Origin: Nannocystis exedens
GTDB lineage: Bacteria > Myxococcota_A > Polyangia > Polyangiales > Polyangiaceae
NCBI GenBank assembly: GCA_945861885.1
Contig: CAMAVR010000043.1
Span: forward strand, 1-32,093
DNA: 32,093 bases
Direction of reading: 5' to 3'
Part shown: piece by piece, positions 25,718 to 32,093 of the stretch
Position numbering within the stretch: the first letter of the stretch is position 1
Layout of the letters: each line of letters starts with the position of its first letter
Notes under the pieces: generated by a model
Databases searched by the model: none
What the model saw: only the letters and a program-made list of their open reading frames with translations
What the model was told of the DNA's origin: nothing
Translations under genes and position numbers: made by a program

Positions 25718-26332
25718 TTACAAGCGCGCACGCAAATGACTTAAGATCATATCCAAAGCGACTTGGTTTTCGCCCCCTTCCGGGACGATCAGGTCGGCGA
25801 ATCGCTTCGACGGCTCAACGAAGGCGAGATGCATCGGGCGCACCGACTCGTAGTACTGCTTGCGCACTTGCGCGAACGTGCGGCCCCGCTGCTCCAAGTC
25901 GCGACGAATGCGCCGCATCAACCGGATGTCGGGATCGGTGTCGACGAAAAGCTTGATGTCGAGGCGCGAACGAAGGCGCGCGTCGGCGAGAACGAGAATC
26001 CCCTCGACGACAATCACTTTCGCTGGCTCGAGCGGGTCGCCCTCGGGTGCGCGATCGTGGAGCGAAAAATCGTAGTTTGGGCGGACGATCGCTTGGCCCG
26101 CTTTCAGGGCATCAACGTGGGCGCAGAAGAGGTCGAGCTCGAGTGCATCGGGATGGTCGTAATTGACGAGCTCCCGCTCGTTGAACGGCAAATGCCCCTG
26201 CGCCCGGTAGTAGTGATCTTGCTGCAGCATCACCCCCGCCCCAGGTGGCAGCGCTTGCAAAATCGCGTGCGCGATCGTCGTTTTGCCAGAGCCAGAACCG
26301 CCAGCCAAGCCGAGTACAAGGGTTTGATTCAT
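25718..26332 (-). CDS. udk: Uridine kinase
   Basis: 204 residues from the ATG at 26332 (MNQTLVLGLAGGSGSGKTT, P-loop at residues 11-18); a GTG five codons upstream is also possible. Family motifs are clear: QQDHYYRAQGHLPFNERELVNYDHPDALE (substrate region), VRPNYDFSLHDR, VIVVEGILVLADARLRSRLDIKLFVDTDPDIRLMRRIRRDLEQRGRTF and YYESVRPMHLAFVEPSKRFADLIVPEGG. The enzyme phosphorylates uridine and cytidine to UMP and CMP in pyrimidine salvage. It lies 48 bp downstream of hemC on the same strand. No upp or other salvage gene is nearby. Confidence 0.96.
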   Translation of the reverse strand: MNQTLVLGLAGGSGSGKTTIAHAILQALPPGAGVMLQQDHYYRAQGHLPFNERELVNYDHPDALELDLFCAHVDALKAGQAIVRPNYDFSLHDRAPEGDPLEPAKVIVVEGILVLADARLRSRLDIKLFVDTDPDIRLMRRIRRDLEQRGRTFAQVRKQYYESVRPMHLAFVEPSKRFADLIVPEGGENQVALDMILSHLRARL

Positions 26333-26380
26333 GCGAAAGTCCGGCACTCTAGCATCAACTTAGAAAGATCGCCGCTGCGA

Positions 26381-27277
26381 CTATTTGAGAGAGGCGCCTA
26401 TTTTAAGACCAAATTGATGCGCTTCGCTTTCGCTGGCTGGCCATGAGGCCTGAACATCGGCGGATCGCAAGCGTGTCCCGTCGGGCTCGGCGACAAACGC
26501 CCGCAGACGAAGGCCCCCCGAATCGATACGTTCAGCGTAGGCGGCAATCGGCGTCCGGCAGTTGCCGTTGAGAGCGACCATTACGCCGCGCTCCGCTTCG
26601 ACGCAAATCGCGGTCTCGATATCGTGCACGGCGGCGAGACGGCTGCGCATCGGCGCATCGTCCGCGCGGCACTCAACCCCCAGTGCGCCCTGCCCAATCG
26701 CCGGGAGTGAGACATCGACCGACAAAATCTCTGTGGCGCGCGCCGTGAGCCCGAGCCGCACTAGCCCTGCGTACGCGAGCACGGTTGCATCGAACTCGCC
26801 GGCATCGACTTTGCGAAGGCGCGTATCCAAATTCCCTCGCATTGGAACGACGAGGACATCGGGGCGACGCGTGCGAATCGCGATGGCGCGCCGCAAGCTG
26901 CTTGTCCCCACGCGAGCGCCTGCTGGGAGCGCATCGAGAGTGCAGTAGCCCGGCGCGACAAGTGCGTCGCGTGGATCTTCACGCTTCGGAATGCACGCAA
27001 TTGCGAGCCCCGGCGGCAGCGTGCCCGGCATATCTTTGATCGAATGCACTGCGAAATCAGCCCGCTTTTCTAAAAGCGCCTCTTCGATTTCTTTGACAAA
27101 CAGCCCCTTGCCGCCAATATCGGCGAGCGGCACGTCTGCATTGCGATCGCCACTCGTTGTCACTTGAAGTTCAGAAAACTTCGCCGACGCATCGAGCTGT
27201 TCAAGCCGCGCGACGAATGCCCGACACTGAGCAAGGGCAAGGGCGGAGCGGCGTGTGGCGTAGATCAGTGGTGTCAT
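26381..27277 (-). CDS. hemC: Hydroxymethylbilane synthase (porphobilinogen deaminase)
   Basis: 298 residues, slightly shorter than the usual 310. HemC joins four porphobilinogens into hydroxymethylbilane in tetrapyrrole synthesis. Motifs are ATRRSALALAQC, TTSGDRN, IGGKGLFVKEIEEALL, DFAVHSIKDMPGTLPPGL, VGTSSLRRAIAIRTRRPD (substrate-binding arginines) and MRGNLDTRLRK. The cysteine that holds the dipyrromethane cofactor is in LNGNCRTPIAAYA (usually GGCQ), so the key residue is conserved although the loop varies. The start at 27277 (MTPLIYATRRS) is fixed by the N-terminal motif. It diverges from the nucleotidase gene with 53 bp between starts. Confidence 0.96.
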   Translation of the reverse strand: MTPLIYATRRSALALAQCRAFVARLEQLDASAKFSELQVTTSGDRNADVPLADIGGKGLFVKEIEEALLEKRADFAVHSIKDMPGTLPPGLAIACIPKREDPRDALVAPGYCTLDALPAGARVGTSSLRRAIAIRTRRPDVLVVPMRGNLDTRLRKVDAGEFDATVLAYAGLVRLGLTARATEILSVDVSLPAIGQGALGVECRADDAPMRSRLAAVHDIETAICVEAERGVMVALNGNCRTPIAAYAERIDSGGLRLRAFVAEPDGTRLRSADVQASWPASESEAHQFGLKIGASLK

Positions 27278-27330
27278 CGCGCGACAAGGTAGCGCGGCTC
27301 CAAAAAATCGCTTGTGTTAGCATCACGCCA

Positions 27331-29073
27331 ATGCGCAAATCTGCTCAAACCCTCTCTATTTTTGCCATCTCGTCTTGGGCACTTTCGGCCGCAACCGATT
27401 GCGGAGCAGTGCATCCAAAAGCGCCGTCGACACCGTCGGCCGCTTCCGCACCATGTTTGTCGATCGTCGGGTGGAACGACACGCACGGCCAGATCGTCCC
27501 GGAAGATGTCATCGTCGACCTCAATCGCGTGCCGGCCGGCGGAGTAATTGCGCTGGCCGAGCAGCTCTCGCAGATTCGCGCGTCGGGCGACATCGTCATG
27601 CCGCTCGAAGCGGGCGACCTCTTCACCGGCCCGATCGAAACTGTGAAAGCCGAGGGGGCGCCGATCGTCGAGGCGTACAACGCGATGGGCGTCGCCGCGG
27701 TGGCGATCGGAAACCACGATTTCGATTTTGGTCCCGTTGGTTTTTCGCGAGCGACAGCGCCCGAAGATGTCGGCGACAATGCCGGCCCTGACGGCCCGCG
27801 CGGCGTGCTTCTCGAGCGGATGCATCAAGCAAAATTCCCGTTTTTGTCGGCAAATATTACATACCGTGGCGGGGGTGAAGTCCATTGGCCGGGGCACAAG
27901 ACGCACGTCATTCTCGAACGAGGGCCGTATCGGGTCGGCGTTGTCGGCTACACCACTATTTCAACGCCGTGGACTACCCTTCGGCCGAACGTTCGCGACC
28001 TCGATTTTGACACCTATGCCGTTCCGCGCGTCGCCGCGTCGATCCGTGCGCTTCGCGAGGCGGGAGCCTATCCAGTCGTTTTGTTGGCGCATGGGAGTAT
28101 CGAAGGTGACCTCCCTCAAGAGCTCAATCCGACAATCGACCCCGAAGGCGAAAAGCGCGTCGGCGAAATGGCGACGCTCTTGAGCAAGCTCGGCGACGCG
28201 AAGCCCGATCTGGTGATCGCCGGTCATCGTCACGGGTGGATGCTCGGCAAAGTGATGGGGGTGCCGATGGTGTCGAGCGACCAGCACGGCGCCGGGGTGC
28301 ACCGCATTCGGTATTGCATGAAAGATGGGGCGAAATTGCCCGTTTTTGCGGGGATTGAGCGACGCGTGTCGTTCGCCGCGGGCGAGCCGCCCTCCCCGCT
28401 TGCGACCGAAGTACGAGCGCTGATGGAGCCTTGGCGAGCCGCCGTGCGCTCCGAATCGGACAGAGTAGTTACGATGCTCGCGACGCGATGCGAACCGCAT
28501 GGGCAGCGCGGTACGGCGTTCGGCGAGCAGATGGCGCGCGCGATTGCTATGCGAGTGAACGATGCGGCTCCGCCCCCGGCCGGTGTCCCAGTCGTCGGTC
28601 TCACAAATGCAGGTGCGCTGCGGGTCGGGCTTGCCGCGGGCCCGGTGCGCTATTCCGATCTTTTCCTGGCAAACCCGTTCGAAAATATGATCGCGGCGTG
28701 CGAGACAACAGTCGCCGGGATTAAGCAGATGGTCCGCAACGGCATCACGCGGAACTTCATGCTGTCGCGGCTCCCGTTTGCAATATCGGGCGCGCGAGCG
28801 CACATCGGGCGCGGGATGCGCAGTTGGGAGCTGATCGACGTGACGATCGGCGAGGTAATCTACCCGGCCAATTCAAACGAGGGAAACGACAACCCCGTGT
28901 GGCTCGCACTCCCCGATTTCGTGCTCACAGGGGGCGATGGTCTGATGAGCGGAGTCAAGTGCAAGTCGACCAAAGTGTCGTCAACGCGCGTACGCGATGC
29001 GCTAGGGGACATTCTAGCGAAAGAGCGCGGAGGCTGCGAAGGGCCAGCGCCATCAATTCGTATCGATGAGTGA
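27331..29073 (+). CDS. Exported 5'-nucleotidase/UshA-family metallophosphoesterase
   Basis: 580 residues from the ATG at 27331. A hydrophobic N-terminus (MRKSAQTLSIFAISSWALSA) indicates export; C24 might be lipidated but the preceding ATD is a poor lipobox. The N-terminal calcineurin-like domain has VGWNDTHGQI, LEAGDLFTG, AIGNHDFDFG, VLLAHGSIEGD and VIAGHRHGW, which supply the di-metal ligands. The C-terminal substrate domain (about 370-560) has VVGLTNAGALRVGLAAGPV, SDLFLANPFENMIAACETT and DFVLTGGDGLM. Members release phosphate from nucleotides or sugar nucleotides in the periplasm; the exact substrate is uncertain. The longer frame upstream overlaps hemC and was not used. It converges on purS (7 bp apart). 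Confidence 0.92.
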   Translation: MRKSAQTLSIFAISSWALSAATDCGAVHPKAPSTPSAASAPCLSIVGWNDTHGQIVPEDVIVDLNRVPAGGVIALAEQLSQIRASGDIVMPLEAGDLFTGPIETVKAEGAPIVEAYNAMGVAAVAIGNHDFDFGPVGFSRATAPEDVGDNAGPDGPRGVLLERMHQAKFPFLSANITYRGGGEVHWPGHKTHVILERGPYRVGVVGYTTISTPWTTLRPNVRDLDFDTYAVPRVAASIRALREAGAYPVVLLAHGSIEGDLPQELNPTIDPEGEKRVGEMATLLSKLGDAKPDLVIAGHRHGWMLGKVMGVPMVSSDQHGAGVHRIRYCMKDGAKLPVFAGIERRVSFAAGEPPSPLATEVRALMEPWRAAVRSESDRVVTMLATRCEPHGQRGTAFGEQMARAIAMRVNDAAPPPAGVPVVGLTNAGALRVGLAAGPVRYSDLFLANPFENMIAACETTVAGIKQMVRNGITRNFMLSRLPFAISGARAHIGRGMRSWELIDVTIGEVIYPANSNEGNDNPVWLALPDFVLTGGDGLMSGVKCKSTKVSSTRVRDALGDILAKERGGCEGPAPSIRIDE

Positions 29074-29080
29074 ACGCCCC

Positions 29081-29329
29081 TTAAAACGTCACTTCGTAAT
29101 CTTCCATAACTGGATTGGCGAGGAGCGTATCGCTCATCTGCTCGAGCTTTGCGCGCATCGCGTTTTGCTCGCTTGCGGGGATATTCTCGGCAAATTCGAT
29201 CTCGACGACTTTGCCGATGCGGACTTGCGCGACGCCGCCAAAACCTAACTTTTCAAGCGCTTTTCGCACCGCATCTCCCTGCGGGTCGAGCACCTCTTTT
29301 TTGGGGCGCACATAGACAGTCGCTTTCAT
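29081..29329 (-). CDS. purS: Phosphoribosylformylglycinamidine synthase subunit PurS
   Basis: 82 residues, the normal size of PurS, the small dimeric subunit that bridges PurQ and PurL and helps pass ammonia. The start MKATVYVRPKKEVLDPQGDAV and the following ALEKLGFGGVAQVRIGKVVEIEF are diagnostic; it ends PVMEDYEVTF. The start overlaps the purC stop as ATGA, so purC-purS is a translationally coupled pair. Its partners purQ and purL are about 23.6 kb away in the same window, rather than next door as in Bacillus. Confidence 0.95.
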   Translation of the reverse strand: MKATVYVRPKKEVLDPQGDAVRKALEKLGFGGVAQVRIGKVVEIEFAENIPASEQNAMRAKLEQMSDTLLANPVMEDYEVTF

Positions 29330-30306
29330 CCGTTTGTCTCCGTATTTAGCGAGAGAGCGCGAGCAATTCGGCCCATCGGAGCCTCCAAGTTCGGAACAAA
29401 CGGCTCTCCGACAATTCGCTCGTACGCTTCGATGTACCGCTTGGCGGCGCCGATGCGCACAGCATCAGGGAGCGGTGGCGGCGGCCCGTCGCCTCGGTAG
29501 CCCTGCTCCACGAGATAGCGGCGCACAAAGTCTTTATCGAGCGGCTCGGGCGCCACGCCTTGATCCATCCGCGCACCGTAAGATGCTTGCTGCCAAAATC
29601 GCGACGAATCGGGCGTGTGAATCTCGTCGATCACGACGAGCGAACCCTCGCGGGTGCGACCAAACTCGTACTTCGTGTCGACCAAAATAAGGCCGCGCTC
29701 GGCGCACATTCGCTCCCCTTCGCGAAACAGCTTGCGCGCGAGCTCAGCCGCTTCGTCAAAGTCGCGCGCCGACACATGGCCGGTTGCGAGAATCTGCTCG
29801 CGCGAACCGCTAACGTCGTGCTCGCCTTTGGGCGCTTTGGTTGACGGCGTCAAAATCGGCTCGCGTAACTTTTCGTGCTCACGCATCCCCTCGGGGAGCT
29901 TATAGCCACAAAATTCGCGTGAACCGCGCTGGTAATGTGTCCAAATGCTCGTCGATGTCGACCCGGTCAAATACGCTCGGACGATAAACTCGACCTGAAG
30001 CGGCACGCACTCGATGCACTCGAGAACGTTTGGGTCGGCGAGCCGTACTTTATGATTCGGCACGATAGCGGCCGTTTGGTCGAACCACCATGCCGCGAGG
30101 CGATTCAGCACTTGCCCCTTAAAAGGGATCGCCCCGAGCACATGATCGAATGCGCTAATCCGATCGGTCACGACGATGAACCGACGCCCGTCGTCAGTCG
30201 TGTAGTTGTCGCGCACTTTGCCGACATAACGCCTGCCGAGCCCCGTAAAGTCGGTAGCTTCTAGCTGATTTGTAAGCGCAGACCTGAAAAGTTCTTCGGA
30301 TACCAT
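29326..30306 (-). CDS. purC: SAICAR synthetase (PurC), long form
   Basis: 326 residues, nearer the long (yeast Ade1-like) form than the short form of about 240. PurC ligates aspartate to CAIR with ATP in purine synthesis. Motifs are GRRYVGKVRDNYTTDDGRRFIVVTDRISAFD (nucleotide loop), IPFKGQVLNRLAAWWFDQT, PLQVEFIVRAYLTGSTSTSIW, ILTPSTKAPKGEHD, LILVDTKYEFGRT and VIDEIHTPDSSRFW. The ATG at 30306 gives the usual N-terminal length. The gene starts 20 bp after the tRNA-Leu 3' end and is followed by purS with an ATGA overlap. Confidence 0.96.
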   Translation of the reverse strand: MVSEELFRSALTNQLEATDFTGLGRRYVGKVRDNYTTDDGRRFIVVTDRISAFDHVLGAIPFKGQVLNRLAAWWFDQTAAIVPNHKVRLADPNVLECIECVPLQVEFIVRAYLTGSTSTSIWTHYQRGSREFCGYKLPEGMREHEKLREPILTPSTKAPKGEHDVSGSREQILATGHVSARDFDEAAELARKLFREGERMCAERGLILVDTKYEFGRTREGSLVVIDEIHTPDSSRFWQQASYGARMDQGVAPEPLDKDFVRRYLVEQGYRGDGPPPPLPDAVRIGAAKRYIEAYERIVGEPFVPNLEAPMGRIARALSLNTETNG

Positions 30307-30326
30307 GGCTGCCTTCCGTCAAAAAG

Positions 30327-30407
30327 TGCACGGGAAGGGACTTGAACCCTTACGCCTCTCGGCGGTGGAACCTAAATCCACTGCGTCTGCCATTCCGCCA
30401 CCCGTGC
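30327..30407 (-). tRNA. tRNA-Leu (UAG anticodon)
   Basis: 81 nt fold into a class II tRNA. The acceptor stem pairs GCACGGG (5', at 30407) with CCCGTGC, followed by discriminator A at 30327. The D-arm reads TGGCGGAATGGCAGACGC as in other bacterial leucine tRNAs. The anticodon stem GTGGA/TCCAC encloses TTTAGGT, giving anticodon UAG (30374-30372). A long variable arm (CGCC-GAGA-GGCG) and the T-arm AAGGG-TTCAAGT-CCCTT complete it. CCA is not encoded. A CTTTTT run follows directly and may act in termination before purC. Confidence 0.96.
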
Positions 30408-30505
30408 GCGGGACTACGCAATAGCAGCGCTTCGAACAGAGCGCCACCATCGCATGATCTACCGCGCACGCGATTAGCTTTTTGTATCCGACACGCGGGG
30501 GCGCT

Positions 30506-30700
30506 TTACGCCTCGCCCATATCCGAACCGAACAGTCGCCCTGTAAGCACCACATCGACCGCAGCCGCGCCGCTGGCTCGCTCGGCCTTTACTGATTTGC
30601 AAAACGAATCGATCGCCGCTTTCGCGCGCCTCTTGAGCGACTCTTCTTCAGTTTCGAGAAATCCTTCGCTGAGCGCGGTTTTCAAATCGAGAAACTTCAT
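30506..30700 (-). CDS. Small hypothetical protein
   Basis: 64 residues from the ATG at 30700 (MKFLDLKTALSEGFLETEEE), preceded by AAGGGG at good spacing; a TTG one codon upstream is less likely. The first two thirds look helical and charged (EEESLKRRAKAAIDSFCKSVKAE), ending in a short hydrophobic stretch (AAAVDVVLTGRLFG). There is no signal peptide. It lies upstream of tRNA-Leu and downstream of the toxin-antitoxin locus, same strand. Coding status rests on the ribosome binding site and the protein-like composition only. Confidence 0.5.
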   Translation of the reverse strand: MKFLDLKTALSEGFLETEEESLKRRAKAAIDSFCKSVKAERASGAAAVDVVLTGRLFGSDMGEA

Positions 30701-30825
30701 CAAAACACCCCTTATATTCCCCTAACTTCACCGCGAAAACCGCCAGGTGGTTGGGATGGGTAGATGTAGCATCGAGTAAGCATTTGGCAACCGGTCCCCA
30801 TGTGAGAAACAGGCTGAAAAACGCG

Positions 30826-31137
30826 CTATGCCGCCGGCTTGACCGCAACTGTGTAATTAAGGCCAGCTGCCCGAAGCTGCTCTTCCAGAGCGAGTCGGAT
30901 GAGTAGCTCAGGTGGAACATCGATCGCAAAAGCAATAGCCGCAGCTTTCTCAGGACTCACCCCCTTACGCCCCTTCTCAACATCGCAAAGATTCGCAACC
31001 GACATGCCAATTCGATTGCCAAAGTCTTTGAGGCTCATCTCTTCTGCTGCGCGCCACGCGTGAATAAATTCGCCGACTGTTAATTTACCAAGGCGACGCT
31101 CGAGATCCCGGATCCCATATTTTTTTTTAGTATTCAT
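30826..31137 (-). CDS. XRE-family antitoxin (HigA-like)
   Basis: 103 residues from the ATG at 31137 (MNTKKKYGIRDLERRLG). A helix-turn-helix spans about 30-75 (EFIHAWRAAEEMSLKDFGNRIGMSVANLCDVEKGRKGVSPEKAAAIAFAI), followed by LIRLALEEQLRAAGLNYTVAVKPAA, the tail usual for antitoxins paired with short RelE/HigB-type toxins. Its start overlaps the stop of the truncated toxin frame as ATGA. The likely operator is the inverted repeat at 31294-31310, upstream of the toxin frame, fitting autoregulation. GC content and AT-rich codons here are lower than in the core genes, consistent with transfer. Confidence 0.85.
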   Translation of the reverse strand: MNTKKKYGIRDLERRLGKLTVGEFIHAWRAAEEMSLKDFGNRIGMSVANLCDVEKGRKGVSPEKAAAIAFAIDVPPELLIRLALEEQLRAAGLNYTVAVKPAA

Positions 31138-31283
31138 GCTTTGTGGAACCCTTTGCATCGTCTGACCTCTAGAATCCCTGACTCCTCAACTAGAGCCACC
31201 CAAACTCTAAACTTGCGAACAATCACTTCTGGAATTAGCGACAGCTGCTTTTGAACCCCCCTGTTCCAAACAACGCGGTTCAT
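31134..31283 (-). pseudogene. Truncated RelE/HigB-type toxin (first ~50 codons)
   Basis: A frame from ATG 31283 to TGA 31134 encodes 49 residues (MNRVVWNRGVQKQLSLIPEV..., ending VRRCKGFHKA). It matches the first half of the RelE/HigB family, whose members typically run ...KQLxxLPxxI..W...VE..G...LR..KGFHDExLKG and continue for another 45 residues with RSSRLN..WRVIY. Here the frame stops just after GFH and the antitoxin starts at once (ATGA). The catalytic C-terminal half is absent, so it is read as an internally deleted toxin; a functional mini-protein cannot be excluded. The family match is from memory of the consensus. Confidence 0.65.
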
Positions 31284-31289
31284 TCCAAC

Positions 31290-31317
31290 ATATTACTGCC
31301 ATTAGCAGTACTGTCTA
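31290..31317 (-). promoter_or_regulatory. Predicted promoter and operator of the toxin-antitoxin locus
   Basis: On the minus strand, TAGACA (31317-31312) and TAATAT (31295-31290) are separated by 16 bp and could be -35 and -10 elements. Between them lies the perfect inverted repeat TACTGC-N5-GCAGTA (31294-31310), overlapping the -10 by two bases. That is where an XRE antitoxin would be expected to bind. The predicted transcription start falls at or next to ATG 31283, so the message may be leaderless. Confidence 0.5.
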
Positions 31318-31370
31318 CGTGAATCGAACAAGTTCTTATGTCAAATTGAGCTAGACGGTTGGCTCAGCCG

Positions 31371-32093
31371 TTACTGGACGGTGAAACGTACTGGCTCCGA
31401 GGCGGTTGTTCGCAGTGGCCCCGGCGCTCCGATTCCTAGTGTTCCGTGGTCGTTTTCTCCCCAACAGAAAACGTTCCCTGAAATTTCAACGAAGCAGCTG
31501 TTCTTTGCGCCGACGGAAACCGATACGGCGCGGCCTGGCGGGACGACTTGGACCGCGTGCTCCAAGTCGACATGCTCGGTCAGCGCGCCGTCTGTCCCAA
31601 GGGCGCCCGACGCGTTGGATCCCCAACAACTGACCGATCCGTCTCCCAAAAGAGCGCAGCCGTGCTCGCGCGCTAATGCGACTTGAACCACCGGTATTTC
31701 GGCTGAGCTCGCTGCGCCGTCATCTTGCGGTGCGCCGCTTGGCTCGAAGAACTTTTTGCGTCCAACCACACTCACTATCCCCGAGCGCGCGGCGAAACAC
31801 TTCATGCCGTCGTCTTGAAACACCGCGCATGTCTCGCCGCCGGCCGCCGCGATTGTGGTCGCGACCCCGAGGCGGATTGGCCTTGAACCTGCAATCCGAT
31901 CGGCATCCAAGTCGGGCGACGCCGGCTGCCACCCTTCTCCCCAACACTTTATCGCCCCTCGTTGCACCGTCGCTCCCTGTTCGACGACATTCAAAATGAC
32001 GCACACGTGATGATCACCAACGGCAACCGCCGTCGCGACGCGATTCGCTCCTAGATCGAGCAGCCTCGGATCCCACACGCGAAAATCTTGGAG
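31371..32093 (-). CDS. RCC1-repeat protein, 3' part (5' end outside window)
   Basis: The frame is open to the window edge, so the gene is partial; the first Met-like codon in the window (GTG 32078) is internal. About 240 residues carry RCC1-type repeats: VAVGDHHVCVI...GAIKCWGEG, ALAREHGCALLGDGSVSCWGSNASGALG and SVGAKNSCFVEISGNVFCWGENDHGTLG, each with a conserved C..CWG pair characteristic of bacterial extracellular RCC1 proteins. A middle repeat is degenerate (GGETCAVFQDDGMKCFA). The protein ends PVRFTVQ. Such proteins form seven-bladed propellers and are commonly secreted or lipid-anchored in Myxococcota; the ligand is unknown. Confidence 0.85.
   Translation of the reverse strand, partial: LQDFRVWDPRLLDLGANRVATAVAVGDHHVCVILNVVEQGATVQRGAIKCWGEGWQPASPDLDADRIAGSRPIRLGVATTIAAAGGETCAVFQDDGMKCFAARSGIVSVVGRKKFFEPSGAPQDDGAASSAEIPVVQVALAREHGCALLGDGSVSCWGSNASGALGTDGALTEHVDLEHAVQVVPPGRAVSVSVGAKNSCFVEISGNVFCWGENDHGTLGIGAPGPLRTTASEPVRFTVQ

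Noticed and set aside
25763..26446. Plus-strand frame of 227 residues over udk and the end of hemC
   Set aside because: Antisense of two well-identified enzymes and without family motifs of its own.

Overview
The window looks like a chromosomal segment of a Gram-negative, moderately GC-rich bacterium (about 60% GC by eye), most probably a member of the Myxococcota. The pointers are a TonB-dependent receptor with a TonB C-terminal-like domain fused to its N-terminus, several lipoproteins of unknown family, a small Cys-rich lipoprotein, an RCC1-repeat protein, and two site-2 (RseP-like) proteases in one window. The assignment is inference; no rRNA or other marker gene is present.

Layout. A probable gene 3' end lies at 1-60. 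Positions 146-5426 (minus) hold tsaD, a TPR protein, a small conserved protein and purL. purQ (5484) diverges from purL and is followed 9 bp later by a three-PDZ RseP-like protease (to 7910). Positions 7924-12577 (minus) hold an uptake-like operon of one TonB-dependent receptor and two lipoproteins. Positions 12728-19952 (plus) are a tightly packed run: rsmB, a 2-oxoacid dehydrogenase E2, a class III aminotransferase, a Cys-rich lipoprotein, a LuxE-type acyl-protein synthetase, a LuxC-type acyl-CoA reductase and a secreted barrel-like protein. A second RseP-like protease (20115-21155) converges on proC and namZ (minus); an MscS channel diverges from namZ. Positions 25002-27277 (minus) hold an OmpR-type regulator with a degenerate receiver, udk and hemC. 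A secreted 5'-nucleotidase-family protein (27331-29073, plus) converges on purS and purC, which lie just after a tRNA-Leu(UAG) gene. The right end (minus) has a small hypothetical gene, a HigBA-like toxin-antitoxin locus whose toxin is cut to 50 codons, and the 3' part of an RCC1-repeat gene.

How genes work together. PurS, PurQ and PurL are the three subunits of FGAM synthetase, encoded at two separate loci about 23.6 kb apart. The LuxE/LuxC pair, with both expected catalytic cysteines, should make a fatty aldehyde; there is no luciferase, and a PLP aminotransferase lies two genes upstream, so an aldehyde-to-amine route is the most interesting untested idea here. The receptor/lipoprotein operon probably takes up an unidentified ligand.

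Non-coding structure. A repeat built from two hexamers (GGGCAC and GTTTAC) occurs at gene 3' ends at three sites. At one it forms a 27-bp inverted repeat around three 11-bp tandem repeats; at another it supplies the stop codon of mscS. A separate 93-bp nested palindrome lies between tsaD and the TPR gene. The hexamer CGATCG looks strongly over-represented. I see no CRISPR array, insertion sequence, phage, rRNA or riboswitch.
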